Assembly (NCBI RefSeq): GCF_018998565.1
Contig: NZ_JAHNZO010000034.1
Location: forward strand, 1 to 64,000
DNA from: Paenibacillus oleatilyticus
GTDB lineage: Bacteria; Bacillota; Bacilli; Paenibacillales; NBRC-103111
Reading direction: 5' to 3'
Length of the DNA stretch: 64,000 nucleotides
Shown: positions 1 through 7,969 of the stretch, one piece after another
Layout: each line of letters opens with the position of its first letter
How positions within the stretch are numbered: position 1 is the first letter of the stretch
Made by a program: the position numbers and the translations under genes
Notes under the pieces: generated by a model
Database searches by the model: none
Told to the model about the DNA's origin: nothing
What the model saw: the letters and a program-made list of their open reading frames with translations, nothing else

Positions 1-20
1 CGATAGTATGATTAAAGCAC

Positions 21-68
21 AAAAAACCGTAAGAGGTCACTTTTTTTCAAGTGTCCATCTTACGGGTT
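21..68 (-). terminator. Rho-independent terminator of the DUF4386 gene
   Basis: An imperfect inverted repeat (AACCGTAAGA near 25-34 against TCTTACGGGTT near 58-68, with GGTCACTT/AAGTGTCC inside it) is followed on the minus strand by a T run (the A run at 21-26). It lies about 40 bases past the stop codon of the minus-strand gene ending at 107. Confidence 0.7.
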
Positions 69-106
69 ACAGTTCAGTGGATTTGGTGATTTTTTAATTT
101 TACCCT

Positions 107-772
107 TCAAGTCCTTATTTGGGATGAGTTGAACCCTTTGACGATCAGCCAAAGCGGCATAATGATCTCGAAAAGGGCTCCCGGAGCATACAGAACCATT
201 CCGTTGTAACCCATAAGTTCTACGATGGCGCTGGCTGACAACGATGCGTATCCTATAAGGCCTAAGACCGATAGGAATCGCGGAATGAGTTTGGACCGAT
301 ACAATAAAGTACAGAATACAAGGCTGTACAGACCAAGTACAATCATGGCCAGCTGAAAAGCCAAAAAACTTCCTTCAGCCGCCAACGCTCCTATGGTGTG
401 AAAATAGGAATGGGTCGGGGCTCCTGCCTGGATATATTCTTGGCTTAATTTGACCCGCAATAACGGACCGATTGTCCCAACGATAAGGAGCATAGCCTCC
501 ATCACCCGAAAACCAATGTAGCCTAAGGCAATTTTTTCATTATGCCGCTTTAAGATGGGGAACAATACGATTGCGATGCCGACAACAGCGACGGAATTTA
601 TGAGCTCAAGCAATACTCCCAAGATGACTTGGTCTTTCTTCAAATAAACATCTCTGAGATAATCCGGAGCGTTCATCATAGATTCAATCAGTGCATTTCC
701 CGAAATATACGCAGCCGTTGCAATTAAAAATAATACCCCAACAATGACGGCAGACCTTCGATTCGCCTCCAT
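107..772 (-). CDS. DUF4386 family integral membrane protein
   Basis: This 221-residue protein is almost wholly hydrophobic, with about six membrane segments, beginning with an N-terminal one after MEANRRSAVIVG. The composition and layout match the DUF4386 family of Firmicute membrane proteins, whose function is not known. The start is the ATG at 772: a GGAGG-type site (read from the minus strand) lies just upstream. It stands alone, transcribed away from the next genes, and has its own terminator. Family assignment is from recall of the sequence pattern; no biochemical role can be inferred. Confidence 0.75.
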   Translation of the reverse strand: MEANRRSAVIVGVLFLIATAAYISGNALIESMMNAPDYLRDVYLKKDQVILGVLLELINSVAVVGIAIVLFPILKRHNEKIALGYIGFRVMEAMLLIVGTIGPLLRVKLSQEYIQAGAPTHSYFHTIGALAAEGSFLAFQLAMIVLGLYSLVFCTLLYRSKLIPRFLSVLGLIGYASLSASAIVELMGYNGMVLYAPGALFEIIMPLWLIVKGFNSSQIRT

Positions 773-1183
773 GTTTCCCTCCTCCGTAGTTTACAGCCTG
801 CATATGGCCGAATTAGGCGATTCACGCTCATTCACGTGCATTATATCCGCAATAGAACTGGTCCTCATAGATACTAAAGTATGGATTGGAGGATGGTTTT
901 TGGGGAAACGGGCGAAAGGAGGGAAATATAAGTAAATTGTCGTATTTTGTTTATATGGGAATTATAGTAGGATATATGGATTGTGAAACAAACCATAAAA
1001 TGTCAGGGCGGTATAAAGTCAACCTTATGACGACTGCATGTTCTGTTAACTACGCGTCGTGGGGCAAGCTATTCAACTGTAGGGGGCGGGAAATGACGGA
1101 AGAGGTCTGATTCCAGAGCATCCGTATGTCGGGAATATCCGATACGATTGATAAGAGAGTATAAATCCAAAGGAGTTGAAGAC
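773..1183. other. intergenic region, no supported gene
   Basis: Two short open frames (744-935 and 886-1110) cross this stretch, but neither has a convincing start or a recognisable protein. The sequence is AT-richer than the flanking genes. It presumably contains the promoters of the divergent flanking genes. It could also hold the remains of a gene upstream of the immunity-like pair, but nothing recognisable survives. Confidence 0.5.
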
Positions 1184-1222
1184 ATGATCATATTGTCGAG
1201 GAGAACCGGAACATGTTCGTAA
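1184..1222 (+). other. 12-codon upstream ORF overlapping the next start
   Basis: An ATG at 1184 has an excellent AAAGGAG site at good spacing, yet its frame stops at 1220-1222 after 12 codons. That is past the ATG (1213) of the following gene, which lies in another frame with its own GAGGAG site. This could be a translational-coupling leader, or the scar of a frameshift near an older start. Nothing recognisable is encoded. Confidence 0.4.
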
Positions 1223-1635
1223 TCCATGCCTACCTTGCGAAGTCGTCAAATCCATACTCTTATGAACGTCTCGCCTCAGAGTTAGGCACCTATTTTGATT
1301 CTGAAACAAAGCATGGTCTGAAAATAGGAACATCAACGAATCCGTTCACGAAACAAAAATATGCGATTCTTCAGTGGACAGGATGGAATTTTTCGGCACA
1401 CTTTGAAACGGGCCGCAATGTAGCCGCAGATGCAGATTATATTGCAAGTGTCGTCGAGGATTGCCCGCCTGAAATCAAAGATTGTACCGATCGCATTCGC
1501 TTTGAGTTCTCGTCTGATGAGCGACGGGATTTCACGGATCATATCATTGGGGCGATAGACTATTTATTGGAGATACCAAACGCAATCATTTTTGATGAAA
1601 GTCAAAAAAAGATCATTCGTCAAATTCAAGAATAG
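1213..1635 (+). CDS. conserved hypothetical protein, immunity-like
   Basis: This is a 140-residue soluble protein with no signal peptide or membrane segment. I do not recognise a named family. It is rich in aromatic and acidic residues, and its C-terminal half looks helical. The ATG at 1213 has GAGGAG at 1198-1203, nine bases upstream. The stop lies 16 bases before the GTG of the TPR gene, so the two are co-transcribed. Small acidic proteins paired with this kind of short TPR protein often occur as orphan immunity cassettes of polymorphic toxins in Bacillales. That role is inference from context. Confidence 0.6.
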   Translation: MFVIHAYLAKSSNPYSYERLASELGTYFDSETKHGLKIGTSTNPFTKQKYAILQWTGWNFSAHFETGRNVAADADYIASVVEDCPPEIKDCTDRIRFEFSSDERRDFTDHIIGAIDYLLEIPNAIIFDESQKKIIRQIQE

Positions 1636-1651
1636 GACAGGAGGGATGGCA

Positions 1652-2074
1652 GTGCAACTTTCAGATTCCACCTATTCCGAAATTACCGCTCTGTCTAAAC
1701 AAGGCGATGATTTGGTGAAGGCTGGCGATCTTGAGGCGGGCAAGCATAAGTATGTTGCGGCTCTTCGCTTATTGCCGGAAAACCATCGAGAATGGGAGGC
1801 CGCGACGTGGCTGTACGTGGCTATTGGGGATGTTCATTTTCGAATGAACAATTATGACAAGGCATTTAAGTGCTTTTTTAATGCGGTACAGTGTCCGAAG
1901 GGGTTGGGTAATCCCTATATTCATCTTCGGCTAGGGCAATTGTATTATGAACAGGGAAACCTGGAGAAGGCGACTGACGAGCTAACCCGGGCTTACATGG
2001 GTGCCGGTATTGCCATTTTTATGGAGGATGACCCAAAGTATCTTGAGTTTTTGGAAACCAAAATCGAAATTTAA
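1652..2074 (+). CDS. small tetratricopeptide-repeat protein
   Basis: This 140-residue protein is built from TPR-like helical hairpins. Visible repeat cores include the stretches around DLVKAGDLEAGKHKY, AIGDVHFRMNNYDKAFKCF and LRLGQLYYEQGNLEKATDEL, with the usual W/L/G/Y/A spacing. TPR proteins act as protein-binding scaffolds and no catalytic site is present. An in-frame ATG exists at 1646, but the AGGAGG site at 1639-1644 is only one base away from it. The GTG at 1652 sits seven bases downstream and is the better start. It follows the preceding gene closely and is closed by a strong terminator at 2111. Confidence 0.8.
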   Translation: MQLSDSTYSEITALSKQGDDLVKAGDLEAGKHKYVAALRLLPENHREWEAATWLYVAIGDVHFRMNNYDKAFKCFFNAVQCPKGLGNPYIHLRLGQLYYEQGNLEKATDELTRAYMGAGIAIFMEDDPKYLEFLETKIEI

Positions 2075-2110
2075 AATTTCAGGTGCCGCATAAACATGAT
2101 CTCGTGAATT

Positions 2111-2136
2111 GCCGCGTAAATCGCGGCTTTTTGTTT
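2111..2136 (+). terminator. Rho-independent terminator
   Basis: GCCGCG-TAAAT-CGCGGC forms a perfect six-base-pair stem followed at once by TTTTTG and TTTT, 36 bases after the TPR gene stop. It ends the two-gene unit 1213-2074. Confidence 0.9.
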
Positions 2137-2137
2137 T

Positions 2138-2186
2138 ATGGGATAAGGTTTGTTGTCATGAGCAAAAGACAAGAGCTTTATCCCAT
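2138..2186. repeat. 49-bp inverted repeat
   Basis: ATGGGATAA at 2138-2146 and TTATCCCAT at 2178-2186 are perfect nine-base arms. Inside them TTGTC (2153-2157) pairs with GACAA (2168-2172). It lies between a terminator and the methyltransferase promoter. It may be a small degenerate mobile repeat or a regulatory hairpin; no T tract makes it a terminator. Confidence 0.45.
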
Positions 2187-2202
2187 TGCCGACAAAGGGT
2201 TC

Positions 2203-2231
2203 TTGACAGGTCTTAGTATTATGGTTATCAT
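2203..2231 (+). promoter_or_regulatory. sigma-A promoter of the methyltransferase gene
   Basis: TTGACA at 2203-2208 and TATCAT at 2226-2231 are separated by exactly 17 bases. The start codon of the methyltransferase follows 34 bases after the -10 box. Confidence 0.7.
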
Positions 2232-2264
2232 GGACACATTAAGTCTGTAATTGGGGTGAGAAAG

Positions 2265-3038
2265 ATGAAATACGAAAGCGACCGTCACCGGAACTCGGAA
2301 GTATTTGATGAAAACCAAGATTTTGTCGCCAAGCCGGGCGTCGGGGTCTTGACCTTGCTGCAGCCCCAACCCGGGGAGCGAATCCTGGACGTGGGCTGCG
2401 GGAATGGGAACTTGACGGCCGAGATCGCAGCCGCCGGAGCGATCCCTACAGGTATCGACCTGTCGGAGGAGATGGTTACGCAGGCCCGACAGAAATACCC
2501 AGAACTGAATTTTCAGGTAGAAAACGCTTGTCTTTACCGCACAGATGTCCGCTTTGACGCTGTGTTCTCCAATGCAGCGTTGCATTGGATCAAGGATGCT
2601 CCTGCCGTTGTCAACTCTATCTGGCTGGCCCTGCGGGATGACGGCCGATTCGTTGCCGAATTCGCCGGTAGCGGCAATGTCGCCGTACTGACCAACGCGA
2701 TGGAGGAGGCGCTGGAGACACATGGTTATACGTGGGCGGGACGGAACCCGTGGTATTTTCCCACCATTGGTGAATATGCCAGCCTCCTAGAGGAGACCGG
2801 CTTCCGCGTCACGTTGGCTCAGCATTTCGACAAGCCAACCCCGCTCAAGGGAGAGACAGGGCTACGGAACTGGTTGGACAAATTCGCCGATTATTTCTTC
2901 CCGGACGTCACGCCGGCAGACAAAGCGTCGATCTACCGCACCATCGAGGCGAAGGTTAGGCCACACGTTGACCGGGGAGGCCAATGGATGGCCGACACTC
3001 GCCGATTGCGCATCGTAGCCATCAAGCCACTGGCATAA
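2265..3038 (+). CDS. class I SAM-dependent methyltransferase
   Basis: This 257-residue soluble protein has a typical Rossmann-fold methyltransferase core. Motif I is ILDVGCGNGNLTAEIA (around residue 40), then an acidic strand end at TGIDLSEEMV (motif II) and FDAVFSNAALHWI (motif IV region). The overall pattern resembles UbiE/trans-aconitate 2-methyltransferase relatives, but the substrate cannot be read from sequence. A GTG at 2256 is in frame, but the ATG at 2265 is better spaced from the GGGGTGAG site. It is transcribed alone from a good promoter at 2203-2231. Confidence 0.85.
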   Translation: MKYESDRHRNSEVFDENQDFVAKPGVGVLTLLQPQPGERILDVGCGNGNLTAEIAAAGAIPTGIDLSEEMVTQARQKYPELNFQVENACLYRTDVRFDAVFSNAALHWIKDAPAVVNSIWLALRDDGRFVAEFAGSGNVAVLTNAMEEALETHGYTWAGRNPWYFPTIGEYASLLEETGFRVTLAQHFDKPTPLKGETGLRNWLDKFADYFFPDVTPADKASIYRTIEAKVRPHVDRGGQWMADTRRLRIVAIKPLA

Positions 3039-3120
3039 GGAGATAAACAATTTTGGCTTTTTCTTGTCGCCTGTGCCAAGGAAAAGGGGACATGTATCTT
3101 GCGGAAAGTGAATACCAACC

Positions 3121-3261
3121 ATGGCAACATGGGGATATATTCACCTTAATAAGGGCCGGTTGAACGGAAAACAGCTGCTGCCTCCAAGTGTTTTTGAACG
3201 AGTAACCTCACGGGCCACACCGAAGATGCGCCTAACCTTGCCAGAGGTTGGGTTAGGGTGA
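3121..3261 (+). pseudogene. remnant of a serine hydrolase (class C beta-lactamase family) C-terminus
   Basis: A 46-codon open stretch ends at TGA 3259-3261. It contains IHLNKGRLNGKQLLPPSVF, which resembles the conserved HLNxGxxNGKQLLS segment near the C-terminus of beta-lactamase-family serine hydrolases. The frame is closed just upstream (TGA near 3110), so the catalytic SxxK and YxN regions are absent. It lacks a ribosome-binding site. The assignment rests on this one motif and is moderate at best. Confidence 0.4.
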
Positions 3262-3305
3262 TCATCGAAGAAGTGAGGCGGCAAACAGTAGAGGAGGCTG
3301 AGAAA

Positions 3306-4328
3306 ATGGAGCAATATACGATTCCAGATGAGAAAAGCGAACATGAAGGCACTTGGTTGCAATGGCCTCATGGATACACCTATGGCGAAGATTATAAAAA
3401 AGGGATAGAGCCCATCTGGATCCAGATGGCAAGCGCGTTAAGCGAGGGTGAGAAAGTTCACATTGTTGCCTATAACCAAGCGGAAAAAGAAAAAATTAAC
3501 CAAATCCTTACGAGCCAGGGCGTAAATATGAACATGATTGATTTCTTTATTACGCCTACGGATGATGTATGGGCAAGGGATAATGGTCCGATTTTTGTAT
3601 ATGATCATCATAAAAATCTAAGAATATGGGACCCGGGATTCAACGGATGGGGGAAGAAAACTCCTTTTGCCAAGGACGCTTCACTTCGCGAGCGTCTCAG
3701 TAAGGGGTTAAACATCGAAAGAATAGATGCGCGTCATCTCGTCATCGAGGGCGGAGCTATTGAACTGGACGGCCACGGTACCTTTTTATCCACCAGAAGC
3801 GCTGTTATGAATCAAAACCGAAATCCTGACTTATCCGAAGCGGAAATCGAAAAATATCTTGGCTGCCTTGGCGTTACGAATTTTATTTGGTTGGATGGAG
3901 TACCGGGGGCAGACATTACCGACTTTCATATTGATGGATTTGCGAAATTTTACGACCAATCTACGATCATTACATTTTCGGAAAACGACTTGGCCGAATG
4001 GGGGCTGTCCGCCAGCGATATTAAAGCATTATTGAATGCCAAAAATGCATCAGGCGAGTCTTACAAGTATGTATTTTTGCCGCTCAGTAAAAACAAAGTC
4101 ACGTTAGCAAACGAAGAAACCTTGGTCGATAAAGGTTCGTATGCGAATTTTTATATCGGGAATAAAGTTGTGTTGGTACCTAACTATAACGATCCTCATG
4201 ATACCATAGCAAACGATATCATCCAAAAACTATATCCCGAACGTAAAGTGGTTGGTATTGATGTAAGAGAGCTTTATAAGGATGGCGGGATGATTCATTG
4301 TGTTACACAACAACAACCGGTAATATGA
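3306..4328 (+). CDS. aguA: agmatine deiminase (peptidyl-arginine deiminase family)
   Basis: The 340-residue protein matches agmatine deiminases, which convert agmatine to N-carbamoylputrescine and ammonia in polyamine synthesis or agmatine use. Visible family signatures are the WARDNGP substrate-binding segment, DFHIDGF with the catalytic His, and GGMIHCVTQQQP with the nucleophilic Cys (C332) near the C-terminus. Length is normal for the family. Although the frame is open from 3258, the ATG at 3306 lies eight bases after AGGAGG (3292-3297). No carbamoylputrescine amidase (aguB) is adjacent; instead an oxidoreductase fragment follows, so the pathway must be completed elsewhere. Confidence 0.88.
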   Translation: MEQYTIPDEKSEHEGTWLQWPHGYTYGEDYKKGIEPIWIQMASALSEGEKVHIVAYNQAEKEKINQILTSQGVNMNMIDFFITPTDDVWARDNGPIFVYDHHKNLRIWDPGFNGWGKKTPFAKDASLRERLSKGLNIERIDARHLVIEGGAIELDGHGTFLSTRSAVMNQNRNPDLSEAEIEKYLGCLGVTNFIWLDGVPGADITDFHIDGFAKFYDQSTIITFSENDLAEWGLSASDIKALLNAKNASGESYKYVFLPLSKNKVTLANEETLVDKGSYANFYIGNKVVLVPNYNDPHDTIANDIIQKLYPERKVVGIDVRELYKDGGMIHCVTQQQPVI

Positions 4329-4350
4329 GATAATGGATTATGACCGTTGA

Positions 4351-4950
4351 GATCGGGAGGCGTACTATGATGAAATAAAAAAAGAGGGCGCTCGGGTTGT
4401 CGGTGTTTACACTTCACATGGTTTTATCGAAGCCGATGTCATCGTACTGGCAACCGGTACGGCTTTACCCGAGCTCTGTAAACCATTAGGATTCGATGTT
4501 CTTGTCGCTCCTTCGCCTTCCATTCTGATTCGCATGAAATCGAAGGAAAAGTTAATCCACACCTTGATTTCCAATTCGAAATTTGAAGCAAGACAACTAA
4601 CCGATACGACTCTGATCGCGGCGGAAGATTATATGGACGAGTCTGAAGAAAACGGGCCAGATGCCATTGGAAAAAGAGCATTTGAAATCCTTCGTCGCCA
4701 TCTAAAAGGAGGGGAGACCTTGGAGTTGGAAGGTATCAAGGTAGGAATGCGACCTATGCCTGAAGATGGTTACCCTATTGTTGGTTTTCATGATCGGATC
4801 AAGGGTCTCTATCTAGCCGTTATGCATTCAGCGATTACGCTGGCTCCTGTGATTAGCAGCGTGGCTTCCAACGAGATTATAGACAATGTGCAGATGAAAG
4901 AATTGGAAAGCTGCCGGTTATCCAGATTTTCATTTCCAGACCGGACCTAG
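4351..4950 (+). pseudogene. N-terminally truncated DAO-type FAD oxidoreductase
   Basis: The open frame runs from a stop at 4348-4350 to TAG at 4948. Its product carries GARVVGVYTSHGFIEADVIV and LATGTALPE, the conserved strand where DAO-family flavoproteins re-enter the FAD domain. It then has the C-terminal MRPMPEDGYPIVG and LAVMHSAITLAPVIS segments that complete the FAD site. The N-terminal GxGxxG dinucleotide-binding part and most of the substrate domain are missing, and no start with a ribosome-binding site precedes the conserved part. It is best read as the C-terminal remnant of an amino-acid oxidase-like gene. The end overlaps the convergent TetR gene by four bases. Confidence 0.75.
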
Positions 4951-5534
4951 TCCAGCAGTTCTTTGGCTCCGTTCATCACTAAGGGCATGGTCTGTTTAAC
5001 GAATGATTCCGCAGGTATTGGACGCCCTTCATTGTTCCAAACGTAAGCTGCCCCATACATCCCCCAGCTTAACATGATAGAAGCTGTATTTATTAATTGC
5101 TTGTTTGGATTCGAAGGCATCTTGTCTTTGTCTATAAAGGAAAGAATTATCTTTTGAATTTTTTCCTTTATTTGAATTTCGAATACAGGTCCAAGCGATT
5201 TATACCTTTTTTTGCACATGGTGCTTAGATCCTTGTGAAAATCGCATACACCCAGAAAAATACTCTGAATTGTTTCTTCATTTAATTTTTCGTGACCGCT
5301 TATTCTACGGTTGATGATGGTCATAAAAGATTCCGTTAGTCTGGACTCGAGAATTTCGAATTTATCTGTAAAATGCGCATAAAAAGTCGCTCTGTTTACC
5401 GTAGCCCGCTCCGCAATATCCCTAACGGTTATCGATTCGAAGTCTTTTTCTTGAATCAATGAAGCGAAAGCGTCCTGAAGGAGTCGCCGTGTACGTATCA
5501 CACGAGGATCAGCTTCATTCTTTTGAATTGTCAT
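4947..5534 (-). CDS. TetR/AcrR family transcriptional regulator
   Basis: This 195-residue regulator has an N-terminal TetR helix-turn-helix (residues about 12-58: RRLLQDAFASLI, ITVRDIAERATVNRATFYAH, FTDKFEILE). A helical ligand/dimer domain follows, with a C-terminal part of the TetR_C 33 type. The frame is open to 5564, but the ATG at 5534 has GGGGAGG eight bases upstream on the minus strand. It is divergent from the nitroreductase gene. The intergenic region has two copies of the same 17-bp site (5574-5590 and 5652-5668), suggesting it represses both itself and the nitroreductase. The effector is unknown. Confidence 0.88.
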   Translation of the reverse strand: MTIQKNEADPRVIRTRRLLQDAFASLIQEKDFESITVRDIAERATVNRATFYAHFTDKFEILESRLTESFMTIINRRISGHEKLNEETIQSIFLGVCDFHKDLSTMCKKRYKSLGPVFEIQIKEKIQKIILSFIDKDKMPSNPNKQLINTASIMLSWGMYGAAYVWNNEGRPIPAESFVKQTMPLVMNGAKELLD

Positions 5535-5573
5535 GGTTAGGACCTCCCCAAATAAAAACGACATTATTGAAAT

Positions 5574-5590
5574 AGTGTTGTCTATGCAAC
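5574..5590. promoter_or_regulatory. putative TetR operator, copy 1
   Basis: AGTGTTGTCTATGCAAC contains the inverted repeat GTTG-N6-CAAC. The same pattern AGTGTTGTNNANNCAAC recurs at 5652-5668. It is 40 bases upstream of the TetR start codon, in its promoter/leader region. Confidence 0.6.
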
Positions 5591-5651
5591 GGTTAACGGA
5601 TATTGATGATTGCGTCCCCTTCGGTTGTTATTATAACATATAAATACAACA

Positions 5652-5668
5652 AGTGTTGTTCAAACAAC
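5652..5668. promoter_or_regulatory. putative TetR operator, copy 2
   Basis: AGTGTTGTTCAAACAAC matches copy 1 at 5574-5590 in 13 of 17 positions, including all palindromic bases. It lies 57 bases upstream of the nitroreductase start. Confidence 0.6.
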
Positions 5669-5724
5669 TGCTGTTGGATTGATAGAGATGCTGAATGCCG
5701 TTTTACCAAGAGGAGGAGAGAACC

Positions 5725-6387
5725 ATGTCGGTTTCACAACCATCGCCAACGATGGAGCAACAACTTTTTTTTGATGTTATTCGAGAACGCCGGTCGGTTC
5801 GCAGCTATGATCCCGAGGTCAAGATTTCGCGGGAGGAATTGACCGAAATATTGCAGGAAACTACGCTGGCTCCCTCGGCCGCTAACTTGCAGCCGTGGCG
5901 GTTTCTCGTTATCGACTCGCCGGAGCTGAAGCAGAAGCTGCTTCCGATCGCATTCAATCAACAGCAAGTGGTCGAGGCTTCGGCTGTCATCGCCGTTCTT
6001 GGTGACCTTGAGAGCATCCGGATGGCCGAGAAGATTTACGGCCAGGCTGTCGAAGCGGGCTTCATGCCTGCGGATACGGCAAAATCGTTTGTTGAGCGCT
6101 ATACCGGTATGTATTCGAGCATGCCGCCCGATACCATCCGCCAAATCGTTTATACCGACGGCGGGCTGGTATCGATGCAGCTTATGCTTGTTGCCCGCGC
6201 CAAAGGCTACGATACGGTACCCATGGCCGGTTATGACAAACAAAAGTTCATGGAAGCTTTCGGCGTATCAGACCGGTATGCCCCGGTTATGCTGATCGCC
6301 ATCGGTAAGGCAGCGAAGCCCGGTCATCCGACGACGAGACTGCCAATCGAGGATGTAACTTTTTTTAACGAAATGCCTAACGAATAA
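5725..6387 (+). CDS. nitroreductase family FMN oxidoreductase
   Basis: This 220-residue protein fits the FMN-dependent nitroreductase family. The N-terminal FFDVIRERRSVRSYDPEVKI contains the RRSxRxY FMN-phosphate motif. LAPSAANLQPWRFLVI matches the conserved SxxNxQPW segment, and the C-terminal VMLIAIGKAA segment the family end. Such enzymes reduce nitro compounds, quinones or flavins with NAD(P)H in the cytoplasm. The ATG at 5725 lies eight bases after AGGAGG (5711-5716); an upstream in-frame ATG at 5695 lacks such a site. It is divergent from the TetR gene and shares duplicated operators with it, so it is probably induced by a quinone-like or electrophilic compound. Confidence 0.88.
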   Translation: MSVSQPSPTMEQQLFFDVIRERRSVRSYDPEVKISREELTEILQETTLAPSAANLQPWRFLVIDSPELKQKLLPIAFNQQQVVEASAVIAVLGDLESIRMAEKIYGQAVEAGFMPADTAKSFVERYTGMYSSMPPDTIRQIVYTDGGLVSMQLMLVARAKGYDTVPMAGYDKQKFMEAFGVSDRYAPVMLIAIGKAAKPGHPTTRLPIEDVTFFNEMPNE

Positions 6388-6395
6388 GAACCTGT

Positions 6396-6441
6396 AAAAG
6401 ACCTTCGCATCCGCATCAAGAGCGGCGAGCCAAGGTCTTTT
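6396..6441. terminator. bidirectional terminator between convergent genes
   Basis: AAAAGACCTT (6396-6405) and AAGGTCTTTT (6432-6441) form the base of a long hairpin with A/T runs at both ends. It lies between the nitroreductase (+) and the MFS transporter (-) and can serve both. Confidence 0.65.
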
Positions 6442-6461
6442 GCGGGTTCTGCACATCTAAT

Positions 6462-7856
6462 TCATTTACGAAATTCAAGCTCTTCCCATTGCCCCGGCTT
6501 CCGGCGCCGCCAACTCATGAATACCAAGGACAATGCAATTACCGTGAGGATCACCCCAAGCCATCGAAATCCCCCGAAGCTGAACTTGTCTCCCATGACG
6601 AGGCCTGTCAGCAATGAAGAGAGAATGGCTCCCAGGTTTCTTGATGTATTAAACAATCCGGATGCTACGCCGATAATTTCTTTTGGAGCGCTTTTGAACA
6701 AGGCCGCTTGCATACCGACGCTGTTCAACCCGTTGCTAATCCCGAATGCCGCTAACGCCAAGCACACGCTGATCACCGGTGAGCTTTCATTCAAGGTCAC
6801 GATCCATACGGCTCCAAGCGTCATCAGTATCGCGGAGACTAGCAATGCCGGACGGGGTCCTGATTTATCGATCCATCGTCCTGCTATTGGAGAAGCAACG
6901 AGCGAGCACAAGCCTAAGCTTAACATGAGAATCCCCGTATGGAACTCGCTGACATGACGTACCATTTGTAGATAGGACGGAAGACCGAAAAAGATCGAGT
7001 AAAAAAGTACGTTAACGATCATGAATTCGATATTGACCCAGGTCATCGCAGGATGTTTGGCGAAGGTGCGCAAAGGAATAAAGGGCGACGTCGCTTTTAA
7101 CTCATGTCGTACGAAAGCCCCCAGTATAACGAGGCCGATCAACCCGATAATGACATAGCGAAATGAAATATGCCCGGATGATTTTGCCGACAGTAATCCA
7201 ACGAGCAGGGCAACCAAGCCCGCGCTGAAGAGCAGGACCCCTGGCACATCAATCAACTCCATCCATTTACGAATGGACATGTTGCGCGCGGATGCCGTCG
7301 GTTCGTCATTAGGAATCGACCTCCAAGCGAATAGAAAGCTCGCCGCCACGAACGGAATATTGACGAAAAAGATCGCAGGCCAATCCCATCCGTGAATCAA
7401 GACCCCGCCAATAAATGGTCCGATGGCTGCCGCTCCGGACAGGAAGATGGACAAAACGGCCAGCGCAGTCGCTTGCTTCTCCGTAATATGAATGCGCACA
7501 ATGGCCATTCCAACGGAAACCATCATGCTTGTCCCGATGGATTGCACAATGCGGAACACGATGAGCCATCCAAAGTTGGGCGATAATGGAGCTAATAAGG
7601 ATGCAGCGAAAGCGACGACAAGCCCGGTAAGAAATATTTTCTTACGGCCGAATAAATCACTGGCCTTTCCCATGACGGGTTGAGCGATCGCACTCGCAAT
7701 GTAGAAGGAAAAAATAATCCAGGAAACGCTGGCAAAGTCAAGGCGGTACACATTTTGCAGCCTTGCAACAGCAACAGAAATCATCGAAGAATTCAATGGG
7801 TTCAGTAGTACCCCCAGTCCAACGGCAATCATCAACCACCAGCTGCGAACCCCCAT
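6462..7856 (-). CDS. MFS drug exporter, DHA2 (EmrB/QacA) type
   Basis: The 464-residue protein has about 14 hydrophobic segments, the count usual for the DHA2 drug:proton antiporter family. Landmarks include LNPLNSSMISVAVARLQ in segment 1, the loop motif GKASDLFGRKKIFLTG between segments 2 and 3 (motif A, GxxxDxxGRK), and GPFIGGVLIHGWDWPAIFFV (motif C and the W-R/A-IFFVN junction). The frame is open to 7907, but the ATG at 7856 follows a GGAGGAGGG site. It is divergent from a LysR-type regulator, which probably controls it. The substrate is not predictable. Confidence 0.88.
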   Translation of the reverse strand: MGVRSWWLMIAVGLGVLLNPLNSSMISVAVARLQNVYRLDFASVSWIIFSFYIASAIAQPVMGKASDLFGRKKIFLTGLVVAFAASLLAPLSPNFGWLIVFRIVQSIGTSMMVSVGMAIVRIHITEKQATALAVLSIFLSGAAAIGPFIGGVLIHGWDWPAIFFVNIPFVAASFLFAWRSIPNDEPTASARNMSIRKWMELIDVPGVLLFSAGLVALLVGLLSAKSSGHISFRYVIIGLIGLVILGAFVRHELKATSPFIPLRTFAKHPAMTWVNIEFMIVNVLFYSIFFGLPSYLQMVRHVSEFHTGILMLSLGLCSLVASPIAGRWIDKSGPRPALLVSAILMTLGAVWIVTLNESSPVISVCLALAAFGISNGLNSVGMQAALFKSAPKEIIGVASGLFNTSRNLGAILSSLLTGLVMGDKFSFGGFRWLGVILTVIALSLVFMSWRRRKPGQWEELEFRK

Positions 7857-7969
7857 GTTTGGCCCTCCTCCAAGTGTAATGATGTCATCGTACTTGAAAA
7901 CCGACATTTATTCCAACGCATTTTATGCTATAATTTCATTGACTTGAAGGAATGAACGGAGGGTGCGTT

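Noticed and set aside
744..1110. Two overlapping short ORFs of 63 and 74 codons
   Set aside because: Neither has a recognisable protein pattern or a convincing start, and one overlaps the N-terminus of a solid minus-strand gene.
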